Below, piece after piece: positions 7,447 through 13,638 of a stretch of 13,693 bases of DNA. Position 1 is the first letter of the stretch, and each line of letters starts with the position of its first letter. Below the pieces are notes generated by a model. That model was not told the DNA's origin. It ran no database searches and saw only the letters and a list, made by a program, of their open reading frames with translations. Source of the DNA: an uncultured Clostridia bacterium (lineage in GTDB: Bacteria > Bacillota > Clostridia > Oscillospirales > Ruminococcaceae); contig CANRPG010000031.1 of assembly GCA_947632425.1 (NCBI GenBank), positions 1 through 13,693 of the forward strand, given 5' to 3'. Both the position numbers and the translations under genes were made by a program.

Positions 7447-8613
7447 TTAAGATTTTTCGGGAAATATTATCTGAGTCTCGCCTATTTCACCCTCTGCAAC
7501 ATATGTTACCACTGCTCTTATGCCTGTGTCGCTCTTTTCATATTTAACATCTTTGTCAATTATCTCGCAGTCGGAAAGAAAATTGCTCTCATAATCTTCA
7601 ATATCTTTTTTAAGTGCTTCTCTTGTTTCCTCCTCACTTCGCATAGTTTCTTTGTATTCATAGCTGTCGTATGTTTTGTATGTAACACCCACAGGCAGCT
7701 GCACGCCCAGAAAATTCCAGTATCTTATGTCCTCATGCTCAATAAACTTACCCTGCGGCGGCTTTTTGAAGAAATTTATATCAGTATCAAAAAATCTGAA
7801 AAATTTCATTTCTTCAGCGCCCTCGTTTATTTCCTTGGAAATACTCTGAAACGGCTCATAGAAAGTCTGCGTGTCGGTAAATCTTCCCGTAATACTTGCC
7901 TGCGAGTATCGATAACGCAGCTGCCCGAAGCGGTCAATATACTCGCCTGCTATAAGTATCTGCCCTTTTGCCACGCCGTCGCCCAGCATAAAATCTATAC
8001 TTCCGCAATATACTTGAAAATCAGTGATCACCGCATCTCGTTTCGCCACAATATTTGCAGGATATCGGTTTTCTTTTATATCGGGCTTTTGTGTTGCCTG
8101 ACTTATATTTATAACAAGTTCGCTGCCGTTTACACGAATGCCTGCCCACGCAATATCGTCTGTTCTGTCAGTCAGAGCGGTTTCAAGGCTGTGAAGATCA
8201 ATATCCGAAATATGCGTGCCAAAGTCAATATCAAAGTCTTCTAAAACAGCATTTACCTCCTGCCGCGTTTTATAGTCAGCGCCGATTATTCGTATGTGCA
8301 GCACAATATTTGAAAGGTAAAACATCACCGCAAGAGAAAAAATAACACCTGCCAGCAGCCCGTAATGTTTGTAGTACCGCTTGCCTTTCACTACAAGACC
8401 GTTCTCACTTAAAACTTCAAGCTGCAAGTTGTATTTATCGCACAGTTTTCTCAATCTTTTCAGCTTGCCAAGGTCTATGTCGCCTGTAATGCTGTCGCCT
8501 GCATCAGTCATTTCAATGATGCTTATATTGCTTTTCAATAGCTCATTCAAAAGCTGATACCGCCTGTCGCCAACTATCTTTATATGCGCTATACCGATCT
8601 TTTCTGTTATCAT
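7447..8613 (-). CDS. yqfD: Sporulation protein YqfD
   Basis: 388 residues starting at the ATG at 8613, which overlaps the yqfC stop as ATGA. A longer in-frame reading from 8712 runs through yqfC coding sequence and is rejected. One clear membrane segment lies at about residues 84-104 (LLAGVIFSLAVMFYLSN). A short cytosolic N-terminal domain precedes it, and a large C-terminal portion, probably extracytoplasmic, contains repeated strand-rich segments. Length and topology fit YqfD, a conserved endospore-former protein in the sigma-E mother-cell regulon of B. subtilis. The molecular function is not established. The TGA/ATG overlap implies coupling to yqfC. Confidence 0.88.
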   Translation of the reverse strand: MITEKIGIAHIKIVGDRRYQLLNELLKSNISIIEMTDAGDSITGDIDLGKLKRLRKLCDKYNLQLEVLSENGLVVKGKRYYKHYGLLAGVIFSLAVMFYLSNIVLHIRIIGADYKTRQEVNAVLEDFDIDFGTHISDIDLHSLETALTDRTDDIAWAGIRVNGSELVINISQATQKPDIKENRYPANIVAKRDAVITDFQVYCGSIDFMLGDGVAKGQILIAGEYIDRFGQLRYRYSQASITGRFTDTQTFYEPFQSISKEINEGAEEMKFFRFFDTDINFFKKPPQGKFIEHEDIRYWNFLGVQLPVGVTYKTYDSYEYKETMRSEEETREALKKDIEDYESNFLSDCEIIDKDVKYEKSDTGIRAVVTYVAEGEIGETQIIFPEKS

Positions 8614-8876
8614 ACTCTGCTGCTCTTTCTCGTTACATTTACGCTGTTTATTCTGCCCTCTACCAGCATAGATGTATTTGTGTAGTTTGTCACTTTCAGC
8701 TCGCTCCCCCATATCTCAACGTCGTTTTCCTTTGTAGATACCCTTACCATTATTTCATTACATTCGTTTATAGATCTGCAATTTTCAACCAACACGCTAC
8801 TGTCGTCTATGATGCTTATGTACGAATTAAGACACAGCATTTCTCTAAAGACCAATTTCTTTTTTGTACCTTTCAT
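8610..8876 (-). CDS. yqfC: Sporulation protein YqfC (YabP/YqfC family)
   Basis: 88 residues, normal for the family. It is soluble and beta-rich: an N-terminal EMLCLNSYISIIDDSSVLVENCRS pattern, then EIMVRVSTKENDVEIWGSEL, typical of YabP/YqfC proteins. The ATG at 8876 has AAAGGGG 7 bases upstream. It is the first gene of the yqfC-yqfD pair, coupled by a 4-base overlap. In B. subtilis the orthologue belongs to the mother-cell sigma-E regulon. Function unknown. Confidence 0.85.
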   Translation of the reverse strand: MKGTKKKLVFREMLCLNSYISIIDDSSVLVENCRSINECNEIMVRVSTKENDVEIWGSELKVTNYTNTSMLVEGRINSVNVTRKSSRV

Positions 8877-8911
8877 AAAAACGCCCCTTTAAAATTGTCT
8901 TACCAATACTA

Positions 8912-8941
8912 ATTATATTGTTTTTTTCTTTGTCATATACA
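8912..8941. promoter_or_regulatory. Overlapping face-to-face sigma-E-like promoters of yqfC and ylbJ
   Basis: Plus strand: -35-like TTATATT (8913-8919), 14-base spacer, -10-like CATATACA (8934-8941), about 33 bases before the ylbJ start. Minus strand: the same bases read backwards give -35-like GTATATG (8934-8940), a 14-base spacer and -10-like AATATAAT (8912-8919), about 36 bases before the yqfC start. Both approximate the B. subtilis sigma-E consensus (KMATATT, about 14-15 bases, CATACAMT). All three flanking sporulation genes belong to that regulon in Bacillus. Matches are imperfect. Confidence 0.5.
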
Positions 8942-8973
8942 TAAAGGTAGATACAAACTGTGGGGGTAGTCTT

Positions 8974-9999
8974 ATGAAAAAGCTTTTGGGCGCGCTTGCG
9001 GCAATAACTGCCGTTGTTTTTGTTATTGTCTATATTTCGGATATTACATCTGCCGTTCTGACCGCTGTTGAAAGATGCCTGAACGTTATAATACCGTCGC
9101 TGTTTATAATGATGGTAATATCGCGCTATATAGTTTCAAAAAGGCTGTTTGAGCCTCTTGAGAAGCTGATGAATCTGCCGTCAAAACTGTTGGGCTTCTC
9201 GCCAAGACTTATGACCGTATTCATTTTAAGCAACATAGGCGGCTACCCTATCGGCGCAACTATGCTGTCTCAAATGTGCAAAAACGGCGAAATATCGCCA
9301 AAACAAGCAGAAGTCTGCGCATCTTATTGCTTTTGTTCGGGTCCTGCATTCCTCGTGGGTGCTGTGGGTATGTGCGTTTACCAAAGCAAAAGCCTAGGTT
9401 ATATGATGTTTCTTTCGTGCGTGATCGCAAATCTGGCGGCGTGCATAATATATAACAGGGTATTCGGCATAAGCAAAGCGGCATTGCAAGGCGGCAAATG
9501 TACAGAGAGCACATATACTATTACAGATGCAATATCAGACAGCGGAAAAGCTATGTTTTCAATGTGCGCTGTGATAATTTCATTCAGCGCTGTAACGGTA
9601 GTACTGCAAAAAGCCTGCGCCGCATTTTGCATTGACCCCATGCTTTTAGCGCCCCTGTTTGAAATTACAAATGTTACCTCTTTTCCGCCTGCACAACTTT
9701 CGCTTCTCACCTGCTGCACCGCGCTGGTATCGTTTGGCGGTCTTTGCGTATGGCTGCAAAACACATCGCTAGTTAAAAAAAGTTTCTCGCTGACAAAAAC
9801 TCTTTTGCTCAGAATACCCATTTCTGTTCTCAGCGGCATAATTTTTAAGGGCATTTACAGCATTTTCTTCGACCGATATATGGCTTCAGGTGCAGATATT
9901 GGCGGACTAGTTGTCAATATAGACAATTTTGCGCCGTCAATTTGTCTAATAATAATGATATTTATGATTCTTAATAAAAAAAGACTAGCATTTCAATAA
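8974..9999 (+). CDS. ylbJ: YlbJ/SpoVV, sporulation membrane transporter
   Basis: 341 residues, polytopic, with about eight hydrophobic segments (roughly 5-22, 36-54, 78-98, 118-136, 143-162, 195-213, 245-262, 278-296, and a final one at 320-335). Family landmarks are visible: PSLFIMMVIS near residue 41, GGYPIGA (89-95), FEITN (229-233) and SFGGLCVW (253-260), typical of the nucleoside-recognition/Gate-type YlbJ family. In B. subtilis the orthologue SpoVV is made in the mother cell under sigma-E and is needed to move dipicolinic acid across the outer forespore membrane. The ATG has GGGGG 7 bases upstream. It is divergent from yqfCD. No strong terminator follows; a new promoter lies right after the stop. 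Confidence 0.9.
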   Translation: MKKLLGALAAITAVVFVIVYISDITSAVLTAVERCLNVIIPSLFIMMVISRYIVSKRLFEPLEKLMNLPSKLLGFSPRLMTVFILSNIGGYPIGATMLSQMCKNGEISPKQAEVCASYCFCSGPAFLVGAVGMCVYQSKSLGYMMFLSCVIANLAACIIYNRVFGISKAALQGGKCTESTYTITDAISDSGKAMFSMCAVIISFSAVTVVLQKACAAFCIDPMLLAPLFEITNVTSFPPAQLSLLTCCTALVSFGGLCVWLQNTSLVKKSFSLTKTLLLRIPISVLSGIIFKGIYSIFFDRYMASGADIGGLVVNIDNFAPSICLIIMIFMILNKKRLAFQ

Positions 10000-10005
10000 A
10001 AAGTG

Positions 10006-10014
10006 TGGTATAAT
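10006..10014 (+). promoter_or_regulatory. Extended -10 promoter of the small Cys protein gene
   Basis: TG-G-TATAAT (TATAAT at 10009-10014) lies 7 bases after the ylbJ stop and 40 bases before the next ATG. No good -35 is seen at 16-18 bases. Confidence 0.55.
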
Positions 10015-10054
10015 TATTTTGTAGGATGAATTCTAATATGAAAGGGTGTCAGTT

Positions 10055-10267
10055 ATGGCAAAGAAAACATACTTTGGAAGCAATATACCGCCGTCATGCT
10101 CTTACTGCGTTTATGGCAACAGAGCTAAAGAGGGCAACAAAGTCCTCTGCGAAAAACAAGGTCTGGTTGCAGGAGATTACAGCTGTAAGAAATGGGAATA
10201 CGATCCTATAAAGCGCGTTCCTAAGAAGCAGCTCACCATTCCTAATCAGGAAGACGATATAATCTGA
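10055..10267 (+). CDS. Conserved-looking small four-cysteine protein, function unknown
   Basis: 70 residues from the ATG at 10055, selected by AAAGGG 8 bases upstream; a GTG at 10046 overlaps that site and is rejected. Four cysteines, Cys15, Cys18, Cys32 and Cys44 (CxxC-x13-C-x11-C), sit in a compact basic N-terminal region that could bind zinc or an Fe-S cluster. It continues as KKWEYDPIKRVPKK and ends with an acidic tail (NQEDDII). It has no signal peptide or membrane segment. I have the impression that similar proteins with the PIKRVP motif are common in Clostridia, but I know of no assigned function. It is monocistronic, with its own promoter and terminator. Confidence 0.8.
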   Translation: MAKKTYFGSNIPPSCSYCVYGNRAKEGNKVLCEKQGLVAGDYSCKKWEYDPIKRVPKKQLTIPNQEDDII

Positions 10268-10282
10268 TCATCTGCAAAAAAT

Positions 10283-10319
10283 ATCCCATTTGCCACTAGC
10301 GACAAATGGGATTTTCTTT
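10283..10319. terminator. Bidirectional intrinsic terminator between convergent genes
   Basis: A perfect 10-bp stem, ATCCCATTTG (10283-10292) with CAAATGGGAT (10303-10312) around a 10-base loop, is followed by TTTTCTTT on the plus strand. On the minus strand it is followed by ATTTTTTGC. It serves the small Cys gene (+) and the GH3 gene (-). Confidence 0.88.
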
Positions 10320-10337
10320 AATATGTATTCTGCTGCT

Positions 10338-12419
10338 TCACTGCTTGTAGACTATATCTATAGAAAGGCAGCCGCTGCCGTCGAGAGTTTCGCTGAGTTT
10401 GTCAGGCTGATGTGTGCCTGCATACAAAGTGAACTGCTTAGAGCGCACCTTTCTCACGCCCTGCTCGTCAACGCAAGTAAATGCCTTTGGCGGTACGGGT
10501 ATGGAAACCGTCATAGACTCCCCAGCCTTCAGTGATATGCGCTTGAATCCGCAAAGGCTGTGGCGCGGTACCGCACATTCGCAGCTGTCTTTTATGTATA
10601 TCTGAATAACATCTTCTGTGTCGTATTCGCCCTCATTAGATACCTTTACAACAGCATTGCCGTCCGCATATTTAAGCTCAGAGCAGATTATGCGAGAGTA
10701 GTTAAGACCATATCCGAACGGGTAAAGTATATTGTCCGAAGTGTAGCGATATGTTCTGTTTTTCATAGAATAATCGGTGAAATCGGGAAGTTCATCGGCG
10801 GTCTTATAAAATGTAACCGGCAGCTTTCCCGAAGGCGATATTTTGCCGAGAAGTATTTTGGCAAGCGCAATTCCGCCCTCAGAGCCGGGATACCACGCAT
10901 GCAGCAGAGCGTCAACTTCCTGCTCGATGTTCAGCGCGCTTCCTGCCGCACAAACAACTATAACAGGCTTGCCGACTTTCTTAACTTCTTCAAGAAGTAT
11001 GCGCTGGCTCTCGGGCAGCCGCAGGTCATTTTTATCGCCCGATGAAAACTCGTTGCCCGTGTCGCCCTCTTCGCCCTCGATAGTAGCATCGAGACCAAGG
11101 CAAAGAATTGCAACATCGCTGTGTTTTGCAGCAGCCACAGCTTCAGCTATCCTGTCGTTTTTCTGCGCAAGACCCGAAACTCTGTCTTTGTAAAGGTGGC
11201 AGCCCTCGGCGTATATGACCCTGCCATCAAAATTGTCCTGCAATCCAAGCAAGAACGTGTTGTACTTGTCGGCAGTGCCGTTGTAATTGCCTTCGAGAGC
11301 GGCAAAGCTGTTTGCATTAGGTCCTATGACCGCAATCGTTTTTACATTTTTGCCAAGCGGCAGTACACCGTTGTTTTTAAGAAGAACTATAGATTTTTCG
11401 GCACATTCCAGCGATACCGCCTTGTGCTCGCTACAAGCTACTACTTCATAGGGTATATCGTCGTATTCCGTGCCGTCGTCAAACATACCAAGGCGAATAC
11501 GCGTTCTCATGGCGTGAACGCAGGCGTTGCTTATGTCCTCTTCAGAGATCATGCCGTATTCGTATGCATCGAGCACGTTTTCATAAGTGCAGCCGCAGTT
11601 TACATCACAGCCCGATTTGAGAGCCAGAGCGACCGATTCTATCGGCGATTTTGTCACCTTGTGATGCTCGTGAAAATCGCGGATAGCCCAGCAGTCTGAA
11701 ACAAAATAGCCGTCAAAACCCCATTCATCGAGCTTTTCTACAAAAAACTTATTAGCGCATGCAGGCTCGCCGTTCACACGGTTGTATGCGCCCATAACGC
11801 TTTCAACTTTTGCATCTTTTACAAGCGCTTCAAATGCCGGCAGATAAGTTTCTTCCATATCTTTAGGCGTTACCACCGCGTCAAACTCGTGGCGCAGGCT
11901 TTCAGGACCGCTGTGAACAGCCATATGCTTGGCGCACGCAGCCACTTTCAGCACCTTTTTGTTTCCTTGCAGACCGCGCACATATGCCTTGCCGCATTCA
12001 GCGGTCAGAAACGGGTCTTCACCGTAAGTTTCGTGACCCCTGCCCCATCGCGGATCGCGGAAAATGTTGATATTAGGCGCCCAGATAGTCAAGCCTTTGT
12101 AAATATCCCTGTCGCCGTATTTGGTATATTCGTTGTACTTGGCGCGCGCCTCGGTAGAAGTAATGTCTCCTGCCTTTTCGATAAGCTCGGTGTCAAACGT
12201 TGCCGCCATACCTATAGCCTGCGGAAACATTGTAGCAACGCCCGAGCGCGCCAGACCATGCAGACCCTCGTTCCACCAGTTGTATTCGGGAATGTCAAGC
12301 CTTTCTATCGCAGGGGCGTCAAATCTCAGCTGAGATGCCTGCTCTGCAATGTTCATTTCGTCAACAAGCGCTTCCGCCCTATCCTGCGCGGACAAGTCTT
12401 TGTTCTTATAGTCTTTCAT
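10338..12419 (-). CDS. Glycoside hydrolase family 3, beta-xylosidase/beta-glucosidase-like, cytosolic
   Basis: 693 residues from the ATG at 12419 (AAAGGA 8 bases upstream; a TTG at 12440 has no site). The N-terminal GH3 TIM barrel covers about 15-320. It has the WWNEGLHG substrate-loop motif, TIWAPNINIFRDPRWGRGHETYGEDP, KHM (164-166), and nucleophile Asp242 in GYFVSDC. The C-terminal alpha/beta sandwich covers about 340-575. Its EGEEGD (448-453) glutamates include the likely acid/base, followed by DLRLPESQ. A fibronectin III-like domain spans about 585-690. No signal peptide, so it probably hydrolyses imported oligosaccharides from the non-reducing end. The NEGLHG and EGEEGD loops look more like the xylan 1,4-beta-xylosidase subgroup than classic beta-glucosidases. 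That is inference, and GH3 specificity is hard to read from sequence. No transporter gene is adjacent. Confidence 0.92.
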   Translation of the reverse strand: MKDYKNKDLSAQDRAEALVDEMNIAEQASQLRFDAPAIERLDIPEYNWWNEGLHGLARSGVATMFPQAIGMAATFDTELIEKAGDITSTEARAKYNEYTKYGDRDIYKGLTIWAPNINIFRDPRWGRGHETYGEDPFLTAECGKAYVRGLQGNKKVLKVAACAKHMAVHSGPESLRHEFDAVVTPKDMEETYLPAFEALVKDAKVESVMGAYNRVNGEPACANKFFVEKLDEWGFDGYFVSDCWAIRDFHEHHKVTKSPIESVALALKSGCDVNCGCTYENVLDAYEYGMISEEDISNACVHAMRTRIRLGMFDDGTEYDDIPYEVVACSEHKAVSLECAEKSIVLLKNNGVLPLGKNVKTIAVIGPNANSFAALEGNYNGTADKYNTFLLGLQDNFDGRVIYAEGCHLYKDRVSGLAQKNDRIAEAVAAAKHSDVAILCLGLDATIEGEEGDTGNEFSSGDKNDLRLPESQRILLEEVKKVGKPVIVVCAAGSALNIEQEVDALLHAWYPGSEGGIALAKILLGKISPSGKLPVTFYKTADELPDFTDYSMKNRTYRYTSDNILYPFGYGLNYSRIICSELKYADGNAVVKVSNEGEYDTEDVIQIYIKDSCECAVPRHSLCGFKRISLKAGESMTVSIPVPPKAFTCVDEQGVRKVRSKQFTLYAGTHQPDKLSETLDGSGCLSIDIVYKQ

Positions 12420-12463
12420 ATGTAATATCCTTTCATTCAAATTTAAAATAGCCGTATGCGTTC

Positions 12464-12498
12464 ATTATACCATAAAAGCGAAAGCGTTATGGTATAAT
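12464..12498. repeat. 12-bp inverted repeat in the GH3 leader
   Basis: ATTATACCATAA (12464-12475) and TTATGGTATAAT (12487-12498) are a perfect inverted pair with an 11-base centre. Each arm carries an extended -10 (TGG-TATAAT), so -10 boxes point outward in both directions. In GH3 mRNA it would form a stem-loop about 45 bases upstream of the start codon. Confidence 0.8.
12488..12498 (+). promoter_or_regulatory. Possible rightward extended -10 promoter
   Basis: TATGGTATAAT with TGG extended -10 (TATAAT 12493-12498) is preceded by AAGCGT. The -35 is poor (CCATAA at 12470-12475). If used, it would transcribe toward the gene at 12644 with a leader of about 140 bases. Confidence 0.35.
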
Positions 12499-12548
12499 TG
12501 TCCGATACGTCGGGAGCAGACCTTTTGGTCTGCGTATCGACGAGGACA
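12499..12548. other. Large stem-loop in the GH3 / C39-like intergenic region
   Basis: The inner stem is GCAGACC (12516-12522) with GGTCTGC (12527-12533) and loop TTTT. The outer stem is CGATAC (12503-12508) with GTATCG (12534-12539), leaving a 7-base one-sided bulge. A further TGTC/GACA pairing (12499-12502, 12545-12548) closes it. No U-run follows on either strand, so it is not an ordinary terminator. Confidence 0.7.
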
Positions 12549-12554
12549 TAAGAA

Positions 12555-12580
12555 TATAATATACGCTTGCGTATATTATA
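12555..12580. repeat. 26-bp palindrome
   Basis: TATAATATACGC (12555-12566) and GCGTATATTATA (12569-12580) are perfect inverted arms around TT. It overlaps the -10 of the leftward promoter and the predicted transcription start. Confidence 0.8.
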
Positions 12581-12603
12581 CCATATCAAACGCTTACTTT
12601 CAA
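12575..12603 (-). promoter_or_regulatory. Sigma-A promoter of the GH3 gene with operator-like spacer
   Basis: On the minus strand TTGAAA (12598-12603), a 17-base spacer, and an extended TGG-TATAAT (12575-12580). The spacer contains GTAAGCGTTT, which resembles LacI-family or CcpA (cre) half-sites. Repression by a sugar regulator is therefore plausible. The leader would be about 150 bases and contain all the stem-loops listed here. Confidence 0.75.
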
Positions 12604-12643
12604 TAGATATTAAAAATTTTTTACATATTTTGAGGTGATAATT

Positions 12644-13324
12644 ATGAAGTGGGCAACATTCGATAATATTGTCAATGATAAGCGTTACAAAAGTGTTCTT
12701 GATAATTACAATTATAACAAAAATATCGGCATAAAAGAGCAAGATGATCCCGATGCGCAGGATACAGATATTGTTGAAAGCGGCACCGCCGAGGCTCCCA
12801 AACATTCAAACGTTATAACCGTTTGCGGCAGGCAGCTGCTGCAATGTCAGTACGGCGGAAACTTTCCCAAAATGCGCTTTTGCAAGGCTGATATGTCTGA
12901 TGTCAACTGCGAGATACTGGCTTGCTACAATGCGCTGAAATTTTCGGGGTATATAAACGACACCGGCTTTGAAGAATTTTTCAAAATTGCCGCCGAGCTT
13001 GAAGTAAACGCGCCATATGTCATCTCTACAGGTCACTTTGGTGCAGACCACAAAAAGCTTGGTGAATTTCTAAAATCCAGAAATGTGCCGTTTACAGTGC
13101 ATACCGACCCCGGCGAAGCCACAGATGCTCTGAAATCCTCAAAATGCGCCATTGTTGCATATAAATTTGATCTAATAAAGATACATACTTTCATGTGCTT
13201 TTATGAAAACGGCAAGGTCGTGTCCGTCAACAGAGGCAGCGGCTGCCTTTATCTGTGGAAAAACGACAGTATCAGCGAGTGCCTTAAAGGCGGCAAACTG
13301 TGCGAAGCGTATATAATACATTAA
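12644..13324 (+). CDS. Unrecognised protein, possible papain/C39-like fold
   Basis: 226 residues from the ATG at 12644, with GAGGTGAT just upstream (a GTG at 12635 lies inside that site). I do not recognise a named family. After a low-complexity acidic stretch (about 20-50) comes DVNCEILACYNALKFSG: Cys89 at the start of a helix, as in papain-like and C39 peptidases. Later come HTFMCFYENGKVVSVNRG, with His181 beginning a strand and Asn196 a plausible third residue. The final part is ISECLKGGKLCEAYII. The order Cys ... His ... Asn fits a cysteine-peptidase-like fold, active or not. No signal peptide or membrane segment; rich in cysteine (10 residues). Divergent from GH3 across a shared palindromic region. 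Alternatives: an inactive C39-like domain or an unrelated clostridial family. Confidence 0.7.
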   Translation: MKWATFDNIVNDKRYKSVLDNYNYNKNIGIKEQDDPDAQDTDIVESGTAEAPKHSNVITVCGRQLLQCQYGGNFPKMRFCKADMSDVNCEILACYNALKFSGYINDTGFEEFFKIAAELEVNAPYVISTGHFGADHKKLGEFLKSRNVPFTVHTDPGEATDALKSSKCAIVAYKFDLIKIHTFMCFYENGKVVSVNRGSGCLYLWKNDSISECLKGGKLCEAYIIH

Positions 13325-13361
13325 ATTTTTTTGAAATTAAAAGCGAATGTTATACTTAGAG

Positions 13362-13393
13362 AATAGTGAATATTGAATAATCAATAGTGAATA
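13362..13393. repeat. Short AT-rich direct repeat
   Basis: AATAGTGAATA occurs at 13362-13372 and 13383-13393, a 21-base period, in an AT-rich stretch after the C39-like gene. Confidence 0.6.
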
Positions 13394-13424
13394 ATACAAA
13401 ATTTCCTAGACAATCACATTTATG

Positions 13425-13588
13425 CCAAAACAAGTTGGTAGCGCAGCTTAGCCGTTGTGAGCGCGTTTACAAGCGAACAGGATAAGCAAGCGTGACTTGT
13501 TTTGGAAAGCTGGAAAAGTCCGACAGGACTTTTCGGCACTTCGCTCGCGAAGTGTAAGCGATAGGAGTGAGTGAGAGGTGACTTTTCC
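13425..13588. repeat. Multi-hairpin intergenic element beside tRNA-Leu
   Basis: This gene-free stretch holds nested inverted repeats. A perfect 11-bp pair CCAAAACAAGT (13425-13435)/ACTTGTTTTGG (13495-13505) encloses 59 bases. A 9-bp stem GAAAAGTCC (13513-13521)/GGACTTTTC (13526-13534) has loop GACA. An 8-bp pair CACTTCGC (13537-13544)/GCGAAGTG (13547-13554) has a 2-base centre. GGAAAAGTC (13512-13520) can also pair with GACTTTTCC (13580-13588). Higher in GC than the preceding AT-rich stretch. Likely an interspersed repeat or structured RNA; no ORF in it is credible. Confidence 0.6.
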
Positions 13589-13591
13589 ACA

Positions 13592-13637
13592 AGTATAAAA
13601 GAAAAGTCGCCGCGAGTGATACGAAGTCCGCGACGAC
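13592..13637 (-). terminator. Intrinsic terminator of tRNA-Leu
   Basis: On the minus strand a 9-position stem with one mismatch, GTCGTCGCG with CGCGGCGAC (13629-13637 and 13606-13614), is followed by TTTTCTTTTAT. It begins one base after the tRNA CCA end. Confidence 0.8.
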
Positions 13638-13638
13638 G

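Noticed and set aside
8614..8712. N-terminal extension of YqfD to 421 residues
   Set aside because: The extra 33 residues are yqfC read in another frame; the ATG overlapping the yqfC TGA is the family-like start.
12583..12600. Full CcpA cre site in the GH3 promoter spacer
   Set aside because: Only the GTAAGCGTTT core fits; the outer TG/CA positions do not match the cre consensus, so it is recorded only as operator-like.
12443..12805. 120-codon minus-strand ORF upstream of GH3
   Set aside because: It spans the palindromic control region and the opposite strand of the C39-like gene, with no ribosome-binding site and low-complexity hydrophobic content.
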